From positions 1 to 14,616 of the forward strand of contig JAOAAW010000101.1 in assembly GCA_026418655.1 (NCBI GenBank): DNA of 14,616 nucleotides, written 5' to 3'. The stretch comes from a bacterium. GTDB taxonomy: Bacteria > Ratteibacteria > UBA8468 > B48-G9 > DTJG01. Below the pieces are notes generated by a model. That model searched no databases. It was not told where the DNA came from and saw only the letters and a program-made list of their open reading frames with translations. Below are positions 8,012 to 14,516 of the stretch, in pieces; the stretch's first letter is position 1, and each line of letters begins with the position of its first letter. Both the position numbers and the translations under genes were made by a program.

Positions 8012-8752
8012 TCAGTAAATTTTTTTTCTATCCCTCAAGAAAGGGAAATTTTCCCTTATATCTTTGACTTTTTCAATGTTTATTTCAACAATGAAAGCAC
8101 CTTCACCAGACCCGCAATCAAAAACCATCATACCCCACGGATCGAGTACGCAAGAGTCACCATTGTATTTTTCTTTGGGACTTATCCCTATCCTATTTAC
8201 ACCAACAACAAATGCTTGATTTTCAATTGCCCTTGCAACAAGGAGGGATTTCCAGTGATGTTTTCTGGTTTCAGGCCAGTTGGCTATCACAATAAAAATA
8301 TCTGTTTTTTCAGCGGATACCCAGAACAATGGAGCAAACCTCAAATCATAGCAAATGAACGGAGTAATGCCTGCTGAGTTAATCCTTACTGAATTTATAT
8401 GTGCACCTGGTTTATAATGAATATCTTCTCCTGCCAGAGAAAAAAGATGAATTTTGGATGTTTTCAGAATTATTTGTCCTGCAGGATTGATTATGATACA
8501 GGCGTTTTTCTCATCAATTACTCCCCCAAAACAGATAAAAGACTTTTTGTTTTCTGCTATTGAGCGAAAAAAATCAATGTCATATTGTGTGAGAGATGTA
8601 ATTGCCTTATTAAAGGAAAATCCAGTAAGACATGTTTCAGGAAAAATAATCAGGTCAACGCCAGAAATATCTGAAACAAGAGACAGGATTTTTTCTTTAT
8701 TCTTTTGCTTATCTTCCCATTCAATATCATACTGGCAGATGCAGATTTTCAT
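8012..8752 (-). CDS. Nitrilase superfamily amidase, omega-amidase-like
   Basis: A 246-residue cytoplasmic carbon-nitrogen hydrolase of the usual length for short, single-domain members. The catalytic triad is visible: E39 in IIFPETCLTGF, K100 in KTSKIHLF and C134 in PFICYDLRFAPLFW. The CYDLRF-type elbow and the ARAIENQAFVVGVNRIG and NGDSCVLDPWG segments match the YafV/Nit2 branch, whose known members hydrolyse 2-oxoglutaramate or similar omega-amides. The exact substrate is not shown by the sequence. It starts 14 bp after the receiver gene and is probably co-transcribed with it; no clear Shine-Dalgarno site precedes the ATG, and a TATAAA at 8776-8771 could act as an internal -10 box. The 84-bp gap to the next gene suggests that this transcription unit ends here. 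Confidence 0.88.
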   Translation of the reverse strand: MKICICQYDIEWEDKQKNKEKILSLVSDISGVDLIIFPETCLTGFSFNKAITSLTQYDIDFFRSIAENKKSFICFGGVIDEKNACIIINPAGQIILKTSKIHLFSLAGEDIHYKPGAHINSVRINSAGITPFICYDLRFAPLFWVSAEKTDIFIVIANWPETRKHHWKSLLVARAIENQAFVVGVNRIGISPKEKYNGDSCVLDPWGMMVFDCGSGEGAFIVEINIEKVKDIRENFPFLRDRKKIY

Positions 8753-8766
8753 AACAGAAGCTGCTT

Positions 8767-9156
8767 TTATTTTATACCTGAGACAAGATTCCTTATGATA
8801 GGAAGCAATCTATGGATATTAAAGGGCTTGGTGACATAATAATCCACACCCAGAGAATATCCTTTAATTTTGTCTTCGTCAGATGTCTTGCCGGTAATCA
8901 TCAACACAGGAACCTTCCTGCTGCGCCATCCTGATTTGAGCCGTTCAAGAACCTCCCAACCATTGAGTCGTGGCATCTCAACATCAAGCAAAACAAGATC
9001 AGGCTTGAATTCCCTGAATCTTTCAAGTGCCTGTTCACCGTCCTCAGCCACAACCACATAATAACCGGCCCTCGCAAGTCCCTGCTGTAGTATCAAACGG
9101 GTTTCAGGATCATCTTCAGCCACAAGAATTGTTTTGATGGAATGTGTATCGCTCAT
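8767..9156 (-). CDS. Single-domain response regulator (CheY-like receiver)
   Basis: A 129-residue receiver domain with no output domain. It carries the acidic pair D15/D16 (VAEDDPETR), the phospho-acceptor D58 (LVLLDVEMPRLNG), the switch T88 (VLMITGKT) and K110 (DYYVTKPF), so it should be phosphorylated normally and signal by protein-protein contact. No histidine kinase is in the window. It follows the HAD/AIRS fusion gene by 24 bp and precedes the amidase gene by 14 bp. It has no Shine-Dalgarno sequence, and a strong promoter ends 6 nt before its ATG, so its own transcript would be leaderless. Confidence 0.96.
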   Translation of the reverse strand: MSDTHSIKTILVAEDDPETRLILQQGLARAGYYVVVAEDGEQALERFREFKPDLVLLDVEMPRLNGWEVLERLKSGWRSRKVPVLMITGKTSDEDKIKGYSLGVDYYVTKPFNIHRLLPIIRNLVSGIK

Positions 9157-9162
9157 AAAATA

Positions 9163-9192
9163 ATTATATCATGAAACTATCTATTTTTTCAA
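9163..9192 (-). promoter_or_regulatory. Sigma70-like promoter, leaderless, for the receiver gene
   Basis: On the minus strand TTGAAA (9192-9187), an 18-nt spacer and a perfect TATAAT (9168-9163). The ATG at 9156 begins 7 nt after the -10 box, where transcription would be expected to start, so the mRNA would have no 5' leader. The -35 box lies inside the last codons of the upstream gene. Confidence 0.6.
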
Positions 9193-10803
9193 AATCTCAT
9201 CTGTGGCAGAAAATTTGAGTTCGTCCAGTATTCCATTTTTTTTCACAAGAACCTTTTTTTCTTTTATAGCGTATCCGATGATAGACACAGGAATTTTGTG
9301 TTTTCTATAAACATTGATAATTTTTCTTGAATATTTCTCCGGGACAAGAACAAGCAAACATCCAGAAGAGATTAAACCAGAAACATTTATTCCAAGATAA
9401 TCAGAGAAAATCTTTGCTGGTCTGTAATAAGAAATATTTTTTCCTTCCACAATAAACCCACAACCAGCGCACTCAGCCATTTCAGCGATACCAGCAGCAA
9501 TACCACCTTCAGTTGGGTCATGCATCCTTATTACAGGAACAGTTTTCCACGCCAGCATGGCTTCCTTCACAATGGAAATCCCTGGTTTTTTTGTAGCATT
9601 TATGGCTTTTTTCACTGTATCAGGAAATCTTTCAGCAAGCTGCCTGTGTTCCCTTGCAAGGATGGAAGCACCTTCAATGCCTGCCTGTTTTACAAGAATG
9701 AGTACATCACCGGGTTTAACTCTCTTTATCTGCCTTGCATTTTTCATTTTTTCACCAATCATTGAGCAACACAGGAGAATCTGTGATACACATGGACTGA
9801 TTTCGGTGTGTCCGCCTACCAGAGAAATTCCCTGCTTCTGGCACGCTCCTGAAATATCTCTGAATGTCTCTTCAATAATGGGAAATGTTGTTCCAGAAGG
9901 AAATATGGCGGTCGCAACAAGCCAACGCGGTTTTGCGCCCGCGCATACGATATCATTCGCATTTATTGTAACCGCATATGTTCCAATATCTTTTGAGACA
10001 AGGGTAATAGGGTCTGTTTTAATCGCCAGTATTTTTCTCTTTGTATCTATCAGTGCCGCATCAATACCAATACCAGGACCAGCAAGAACACTCCTGTCAT
10101 GTCTGCAATACTTTTTTAAAAGATACCTGAGAAGCTGATGTTCAATCTTTCCATCCGGCAGTTTGCTTAAGCCCAAGAAATAAGCAAGTTCAGTAATATC
10201 CCTATATACAAAATCTGCGCCCACGTCAAAAAATTCTTCTGCCTTTTTTCCGCTTGATAGAACCCCGCAGGATAAAACTCCGAGTTTTTTTGCAGCAATA
10301 ACATCCATCGGATGATCTCCAGCAACGATAACCTGATCTTTTCTCAATTTCATTTCTCTTATCATCAAACCGATATGCGCTGGATGGGGTTTCACCTTTT
10401 TGACATCTTCCCTCGCAAGCAGCAAATCATGAGGTATTTCTTTTTCTTCAAGAAGATTTTTTACAACGATTCTGCTATTTCTTGTTATTATTCCTATTAA
10501 AAAACCCTCTTTTTTTAACTGTCTTAAAAATTGATGAACGCCTTCAAATGGCTTTGCATTTTTTGATGCCTCTTTTTCCCTTTCAAGCAAAATATTTCTG
10601 GCGTGTTGCAAAAACTTTCCTGCCTTTTTTCCATTAAGTCTTTTAACCCGATCAAGATATTCAAGTATGGGTAAATGTTTTTCTGGTTCCTTGAGTTTAT
10701 AAAAAAGCAATAATTTTCGGATTTCAAGAAAAATTTCCTTGAAGTCAATCTCCTGGCTCACGATAGTTCCATCAAAATCAAAAATAATTCCTCTGACTTG
10801 CAT
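9181..10803 (-). CDS. Fusion of HAD phosphatase and AIR-synthase-related (PurM-like) protein
   Basis: A 540-residue protein with two enzyme domains. Residues 1-205 are a HAD hydrolase of the phosphoglycolate-phosphatase type: nucleophile D9 and D11 (IIFDFDGTIV), T108 (IITRNS), K138 (KVKPHPAH) and the acidic motif AGDHPMD (D163, D167), so catalytically complete. Residues about 215-540 are an AIR-synthase-related domain of the PurM/HypE/ThiL/SelD superfamily: GPGIGIDAA, IKTDPITL, NANDIVCAGAKPRW, GGHTEI (330-335) and MHDPTEGGIAAGIAEMA. HypE is unlikely because the family's C-terminal cysteine is missing (the end is TDEILKK). By family knowledge the second half binds ATP and phosphorylates or activates a small acid or amide; the first half could remove a phosphate from the same or a by-product compound. 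The substrate is unknown. No Shine-Dalgarno site precedes the ATG, and a TAAAAT box lies 6 nt upstream. Confidence 0.9.
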   Translation of the reverse strand: MQVRGIIFDFDGTIVSQEIDFKEIFLEIRKLLLFYKLKEPEKHLPILEYLDRVKRLNGKKAGKFLQHARNILLEREKEASKNAKPFEGVHQFLRQLKKEGFLIGIITRNSRIVVKNLLEEKEIPHDLLLAREDVKKVKPHPAHIGLMIREMKLRKDQVIVAGDHPMDVIAAKKLGVLSCGVLSSGKKAEEFFDVGADFVYRDITELAYFLGLSKLPDGKIEHQLLRYLLKKYCRHDRSVLAGPGIGIDAALIDTKRKILAIKTDPITLVSKDIGTYAVTINANDIVCAGAKPRWLVATAIFPSGTTFPIIEETFRDISGACQKQGISLVGGHTEISPCVSQILLCCSMIGEKMKNARQIKRVKPGDVLILVKQAGIEGASILAREHRQLAERFPDTVKKAINATKKPGISIVKEAMLAWKTVPVIRMHDPTEGGIAAGIAEMAECAGCGFIVEGKNISYYRPAKIFSDYLGINVSGLISSGCLLVLVPEKYSRKIINVYRKHKIPVSIIGYAIKEKKVLVKKNGILDELKFSATDEILKK

Positions 10804-10809
10804 ATTTTT

Positions 10810-10815
10810 ATTTTA
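10810..10815 (-). promoter_or_regulatory. -10 box of a probable leaderless promoter for the HAD/AIRS gene
   Basis: TAAAAT on the minus strand ends 6 nt before the ATG at 10803, the same geometry as the receiver gene. The -35 region is poor (TTCTGA at 10838-10833 with a 17-nt spacer), so the assignment rests on the -10 box and the lack of a ribosome binding site. Confidence 0.4.
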
Positions 10816-10841
10816 CCCCGGTGGAAACAGAATCAGAAAAT

Positions 10842-10870
10842 TTGTATTTTTGCTGAATAAGGGATAAAAT
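10842..10870 (+). promoter_or_regulatory. Sigma70-like promoter for the kinase gene
   Basis: TTGTAT (10842-10847), a 17-nt spacer and TAAAAT (10865-10870). Transcription would start near 10877, giving a leader of about 33 nt before the kinase ATG. It lies back to back with the minus-strand promoter in the 107-bp divergent gap 10804-10910. Confidence 0.55.
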
Positions 10871-10910
10871 TAAGGTGTAATGTATTTTTAATTATTGGAC
10901 TGATTGCGAA

Positions 10911-11702
10911 ATGGTCAGCAAGCGGGCAGGACAGGTTATTGAGAATTATGAAATTATAGAGCAGATATGGCAGGGTTCTACCTCAGGAGTATATCTTGCA
11001 AAAGCAACAACTAACAATCCTGAATTTGGTTCTTATGTTGCCTTAAAAATTCTCAATACAAAACGCTCCAGATTAAGGAATGCGGCGCATATTACTCAGT
11101 TTAAAAAACAGGCACTGATAGGAATGGAATTAGACCATCCAAACATTGTCAAGGTGTACAAACTTTTTCATAACGATGAACTCGGTCTTATCATGGAATA
11201 TGTTCCTGGCAAGAGTATGCGTCAGTGGTCAATGGAAAAAACTTTTTCATTACAGGAAGTTCTCTCTATTTTCAAAGCAATGCTATCTGCTCTTGATCAT
11301 TTAGAACAACATAAAATTGTTCACAAGGACATAAAACCAGAAAATATTCTGATTTCTTCTGATATGCAGAAGATTAAATTGACTGATTTTGGATATGCAA
11401 TAAGAAAAACCTTCTTTTCATGGGACAGGTTTCCTTATGCAGGCACAGAAAGATATATGGCGCCTGAAAGACGGACAGGAGTTGCAACTTTCAAAAGCGA
11501 TATATACTCACTGGGAAAAATTATAGAAGAATATCTTGCAAAATGCAATTGTGAAATACCGGGATATGTTATTGCCATATTGAAAAATTGTATAGACCCT
11601 GACCCAAACAACAGATATCAACACGCTGCCCTTGTTCACAAGGACCTTGAGTTTCTCACAGAATATCACAGGAAAAAGGATGCTCTACGGCATCATTTCT
11701 GA
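10911..11702 (+). CDS. Soluble Ser/Thr protein kinase (Hanks type), kinase domain only
   Basis: A 263-residue protein that is almost entirely a Hanks-type kinase domain, without the transmembrane and sensor parts of PknB-type receptors. Visible elements: ATP-anchoring K46 (VALKIL), HPNIV (76-80), catalytic loop IVHKDIKPENIL (D140, K142, N145; HKD in place of HRD), DFG (159-161) and APE (184-186), then a substrate-lobe segment DIYSLGKIIEEYL. Two positions are unusual: the glycine loop reads IWQGSTSGVY, with Trp where the first Gly is expected, and the helix C position normally Glu appears to be Q67. The catalytic and metal-binding residues are all present, so activity is likely but may be altered. 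Only a weak GGA precedes the ATG. The 3' end overlaps the metallophosphoesterase gene by 23 bp. Confidence 0.93.
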   Translation: MVSKRAGQVIENYEIIEQIWQGSTSGVYLAKATTNNPEFGSYVALKILNTKRSRLRNAAHITQFKKQALIGMELDHPNIVKVYKLFHNDELGLIMEYVPGKSMRQWSMEKTFSLQEVLSIFKAMLSALDHLEQHKIVHKDIKPENILISSDMQKIKLTDFGYAIRKTFFSWDRFPYAGTERYMAPERRTGVATFKSDIYSLGKIIEEYLAKCNCEIPGYVIAILKNCIDPDPNNRYQHAALVHKDLEFLTEYHRKKDALRHHF

Positions 11703-12420
11703 TATCCATGGAAACCTTGAAGCAGGCATCGCAGTAAAAGAATTTCTGCAAAAAAAAGAAGTTGAGAAAATACTGATCCTTGGAGATATTATCGGCTATG
11801 GTGCAAATCCAGAGGAATGCATAAATCTCTTTGACACTCAGGAAGTAGTATTTATAAAGGGAAATCACGAAGAAGCAATCATCACTGGAAATCATGATAT
11901 TTTTACTACTGATGCAAGAATTTCAATAGAATGGACGGATAAACATTTCAGCAAATCATACAGGGAAAAAATCTCTGGCTGGAAGGAAGTTTTAGAAATA
12001 GATGATTTTGTGTTATGCCACGGTGGATTGATAGATCCTCTATATTTTTATACAAACACACGAACAAAGGCAAAAAAAATTTTTGAACAGTTTAAATTCA
12101 AATACTGTTTTGTGGGTCATACCCATTTTCCAATGGCATATTCTCTCTGTACATCTGAAGAAATACCCTCAATTATTGCACAACAACCTGATGGTAGTTT
12201 ACAGATAGTCCTTGAGGAACACAAAAGATACATTATAAACACCGGTAGTGTCGGACAGCCTCGGGATGGAAATCCATGCGCATGCTGCGGGATTTTTGAC
12301 ACACAGAAACAAATTTTTCAATTATTCAGGGTTAATTACCCTGTGGACAAGACAGCAAAAAAGATTTTAGATGCAGGATTACCTTCTTCTCTTGCCTCCA
12401 GAATTGTAAGGGGCATTTAG
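11680..12420 (+). CDS. Metallophosphoesterase (YfcE/MJ0936-like phosphodiesterase or phosphatase)
   Basis: A 246-residue calcineurin-type phosphoesterase of the PF12850 group. All expected metal ligands are present: D8 and H10 (SDIHGN), D36 (ILGDIIGYG), N62 and H63 (KGNHEE), H114 (CHGG), H147 and H149 (GHTHFP). The GD-I-I-GYG-A-P-E signature is typical of small predicted phosphodiesterases and nucleotidases; some relatives are protein phosphatases. The ATG at 11680 is chosen because AGGA lies 6 nt upstream and the protein then begins MLYGIISDIHGN, as the family does; a longer TTG start at 11632 is unlikely. Its start lies inside the end of the kinase gene, so translation is coupled. I infer that it counteracts the kinase or acts on a nucleotide second messenger. 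It ends 1 bp from the convergent sialidase-like gene. Confidence 0.9.
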   Translation: MLYGIISDIHGNLEAGIAVKEFLQKKEVEKILILGDIIGYGANPEECINLFDTQEVVFIKGNHEEAIITGNHDIFTTDARISIEWTDKHFSKSYREKISGWKEVLEIDDFVLCHGGLIDPLYFYTNTRTKAKKIFEQFKFKYCFVGHTHFPMAYSLCTSEEIPSIIAQQPDGSLQIVLEEHKRYIINTGSVGQPRDGNPCACCGIFDTQKQIFQLFRVNYPVDKTAKKILDAGLPSSLASRIVRGI

Positions 12421-12421
12421 G

Positions 12422-13657
12422 TTATTCAACGATAAATCTATATTCATAAAGGTCAGTATTATGCCACGCCATATTTTCATAACCGCCTCTTTCAAAGAAC
12501 CTATTCATAAAAAGCACAATTTCTCCTGTGACTCTGTCCTGATAGCATCTGAAGTTTGAAAGCTGTATCTGGTCGCTTTCTCCGGGCTTTTTCTTGTCTA
12601 TTATTGATAGGGTATCCTTTTTCAATGCAAGGTGGGAACTTTCCTCCACTTCAGCGATGAAAAGTGTATGGCGAGGCCAGTTGTTGATTGGATGCTCCCC
12701 GGGCAGGCACAGGTTTCCAATCCAGTACAGTTTTCCATTTACTGTTGAGCGAAATAGATATGAACCTGTGGAAGAAGATTCAGGAATATTACCGTCGGTA
12801 TCTTTCAGGGGTTCAGCGTATGACCATGTTTTCCCCCTGTCTTTTGAATAAGAAACCCACTTGCAACCCGGATGAGAAACAGTCACTACCTGGCCCTTTT
12901 CTTCAATCCAGATACCATTGCTTCCCCGGCAAATCATCGCAAATCTACCATCCTTTAATTCAACAACCGTAGGTTCAAAAAGTCCTCTTGCAGTTTTTGT
13001 AAAATCAAAAGGGACCGGATCGCTGATGCACCAGGAAATTTCATTATTTTTTTCCATACACCCAATAATTATTCTTGGCTCCCAGTAATCCCTCATAATA
13101 TCTTTAGAGCCTTTAATTGTCTTGTATCCAAGGGAAACAAGTTTATTGTCTCTATCTATAACCGGATTCATCGCTGGAAAAATAAATCTGCCTTCACTAT
13201 CAATAAAAGGATGACAAAAACTCAAACATATGCCCTGTTTCAATACAAAGTCAGTGACCGAAAATTTTGCTTCAGCCATATTTTCAGGGCTTCCTCTTGA
13301 GATATGCAATTTATAAGGATGATCAAGAGAAGTGGAAACCCTGGTGGGTTCAAACTTGTAGTCTGTGATTACCACAAGTTCATTTGTTTTTGCACAATAA
13401 ATCGCAGCTCCTTCTGTATAACTCATTTCTCCATTTTCAACTGACTCCCTCTGTAGCACCAGTTTTTTTTCACCCCAGGTCCTTCCATTGTCATAACTGA
13501 TAATATCAAAATTTTTGTCCCATACATCATTTCCAATGGATTCAAACATTCTCATAAGAAGAACAGGGTTTTTTTCATTGATATACAGAACAAAACTTGT
13601 CATTGGAGTTTTACCATTTTCGTGTTTTGCAAATGTTTTCTTTTTAACCTCTATCAT
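12422..13657 (-). CDS. Sialidase-like (BNR repeat) beta-propeller protein
   Basis: A 411-residue protein of the sialidase superfamily. Two Asp-box motifs (S-x-D-x-G-x-T-W) are clear: SYDNGRTW at 54-61 and SKDRGKTW at 271-278. The segment LFEPTVVELKDGRFAMICRGSNG (E228, R244) matches the conserved 'EP.vvEl.DGr....R' strand that carries one of the three carboxylate-binding Arg residues of exo-sialidases; the other two cannot be assigned with certainty. There is no signal peptide, so the protein is probably cytoplasmic, unlike most sialidases that attack host or matrix glycans. Planctomycetes and relatives carry many such proteins with non-sialic substrates, so the name describes the fold, not the reaction. 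GAGG lies upstream of the ATG. It has a 65-bp gap from the prepilin-like gene and may be co-transcribed with it. Confidence 0.82.
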   Translation of the reverse strand: MIEVKKKTFAKHENGKTPMTSFVLYINEKNPVLLMRMFESIGNDVWDKNFDIISYDNGRTWGEKKLVLQRESVENGEMSYTEGAAIYCAKTNELVVITDYKFEPTRVSTSLDHPYKLHISRGSPENMAEAKFSVTDFVLKQGICLSFCHPFIDSEGRFIFPAMNPVIDRDNKLVSLGYKTIKGSKDIMRDYWEPRIIIGCMEKNNEISWCISDPVPFDFTKTARGLFEPTVVELKDGRFAMICRGSNGIWIEEKGQVVTVSHPGCKWVSYSKDRGKTWSYAEPLKDTDGNIPESSSTGSYLFRSTVNGKLYWIGNLCLPGEHPINNWPRHTLFIAEVEESSHLALKKDTLSIIDKKKPGESDQIQLSNFRCYQDRVTGEIVLFMNRFFERGGYENMAWHNTDLYEYRFIVE

Positions 13658-13722
13658 TTTCAGCCTCGTTACAATGGAAATAATTGAGCGTTTTCTGTGT
13701 CATTTATAAGTATGAAATTTTG

Positions 13723-14322
13723 TTATCTTTTGTCTGCTTCAAGGAAGACCCTTTCATATTCAGAAGGAATATCCTCAGAAAGTGTCAATGTGCGAGATGC
13801 GTCAGGATAACCTTTTACATGACCATCAGAAAAAAGAATATTGACAAAGACACCCTTATGATTATATTTATCTCCTGCAGAGATATTGAAATCCATAATT
13901 ACAGCAACAACCCTGCCTGAAATGTTATCATTTTCTATCTCAGGACGATAGAAATATGCACATTCAACAATATCATTTCCTTCGTCTGCCCTTTTCACCT
14001 GTTCTGGCTTTGCGTAATTGCTTGAAGGACATCCATACATTTCAACACTTTTAAGATGACTGTGAAATCTTCCAAGTCCAATATATTCTCCGGAAGAATC
14101 CCTTATAATATTCCCGCAGTAAGGGTCTGCATAGAAAGCACCGCCATCCATAATCCTCATTCCTATTGCCATCCCGATCTGCTTAAGATTATTAAGACAA
14201 ACAACCCTTCTTGCAGATTCTCTTGCTTTTGCAAAAACAGGAAGCAAAATTCCAGCAAGAATCCCAGTTATTGCTATCACCACAAGAAGTTCAATGAGAG
14301 TAAAACCAATCTTTTTCCTCAC
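13723..14322 (-). CDS. Type II/IV prepilin-like protein, DUF1559 kind
   Basis: A 199-residue protein with a class III prepilin leader: RKKIG before the cut, then F7 TLIELLVVIAITGILAGILLPVF, with E11 at position 5 of the mature chain. The helix continues as AKARESARRVVCLNNLKQIG, typical of the DUF1559 family abundant in PVC-group and related bacteria. Near the C-terminus NHKGVFVNILFSDGHVKGY resembles the family's H-X9-DG tag, here with ten residues between His and Asp-Gly. It should be processed by a prepilin peptidase and assembled as a pseudopilin or remain as an envelope protein; no peptidase or secretion genes are nearby. The start is GTG at 14322, set by GAGGTG 5 nt upstream; the nearby ATG codons are in other frames. 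Confidence 0.92.
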   Translation of the reverse strand: MRKKIGFTLIELLVVIAITGILAGILLPVFAKARESARRVVCLNNLKQIGMAIGMRIMDGGAFYADPYCGNIIRDSSGEYIGLGRFHSHLKSVEMYGCPSSNYAKPEQVKRADEGNDIVECAYFYRPEIENDNISGRVVAVIMDFNISAGDKYNHKGVFVNILFSDGHVKGYPDASRTLTLSEDIPSEYERVFLEADKR

Positions 14323-14360
14323 TCATACACCTCATACTATCAATCTTATTGCTCGTAGAA

Positions 14361-14376
14361 CAGGTCAACAGGTCAA
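14361..14376. repeat. Tandem 8-bp direct repeat at the prepilin transcription start
   Basis: CAGGTCAA occurs twice in tandem (14361-14368 and 14369-14376). Read on the minus strand it begins at the last base of the -10 box and covers the expected transcription start of the prepilin-like gene, a position suited to a regulator binding site. Confidence 0.5.
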
Positions 14377-14404
14377 TTATATCTGAAAAAGAATCCATTT
14401 TCCA
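14376..14404 (-). promoter_or_regulatory. Sigma70-like promoter for the prepilin-like gene
   Basis: On the minus strand TGGAAA (14404-14399), a 17-nt spacer and TATAAT (14381-14376), giving a start near 14369 and a leader of about 47 nt that contains the GAGGTG ribosome binding site. The remaining spacer DNA up to the CRISPR array (14405-14516) is AT-rich with no gene visible. Confidence 0.55.
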
Positions 14405-14516
14405 GAAGTATTTGCAAGAATTTATAAAAGTATTTATTGTTGAACCTTGAAAATATAAAAACTTATTTGTTCATCAAGCACAGCAAAATACTTTTTTAAC
14501 AGTACGCCAGAATACC

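Noticed and set aside
9557..10138. 193-codon plus-strand open frame opposite the HAD/AIRS gene
   Set aside because: It lies wholly within a gene with strong domain motifs, its translation is low-complexity and resembles no family, and it has no ribosome binding site.
9790..10160. HypE (hydrogenase maturation) identity for the AIRS half of the fusion
   Set aside because: The essential C-terminal Cys is missing and no hydrogenase genes are present.
11632..11679. TTG start at 11632 for the metallophosphoesterase
   Set aside because: The extension has no family resemblance, and the ATG at 11680 has a ribosome site and begins with the conserved SDIHGN strand.
14352..14368. CTCGTAGAACAGGTCAAC resembling part of the CRISPR repeat
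   Set aside because: Matches only in short pieces with a gap, and its distance from the terminal repeat does not fit the 65-bp unit.
14420..14436. TAAAAGTATT shared by the flanking DNA and the CRISPR spacer (reverse complement)
   Set aside because: Ten AT-rich bases; expected by chance and not evidence of self-targeting.
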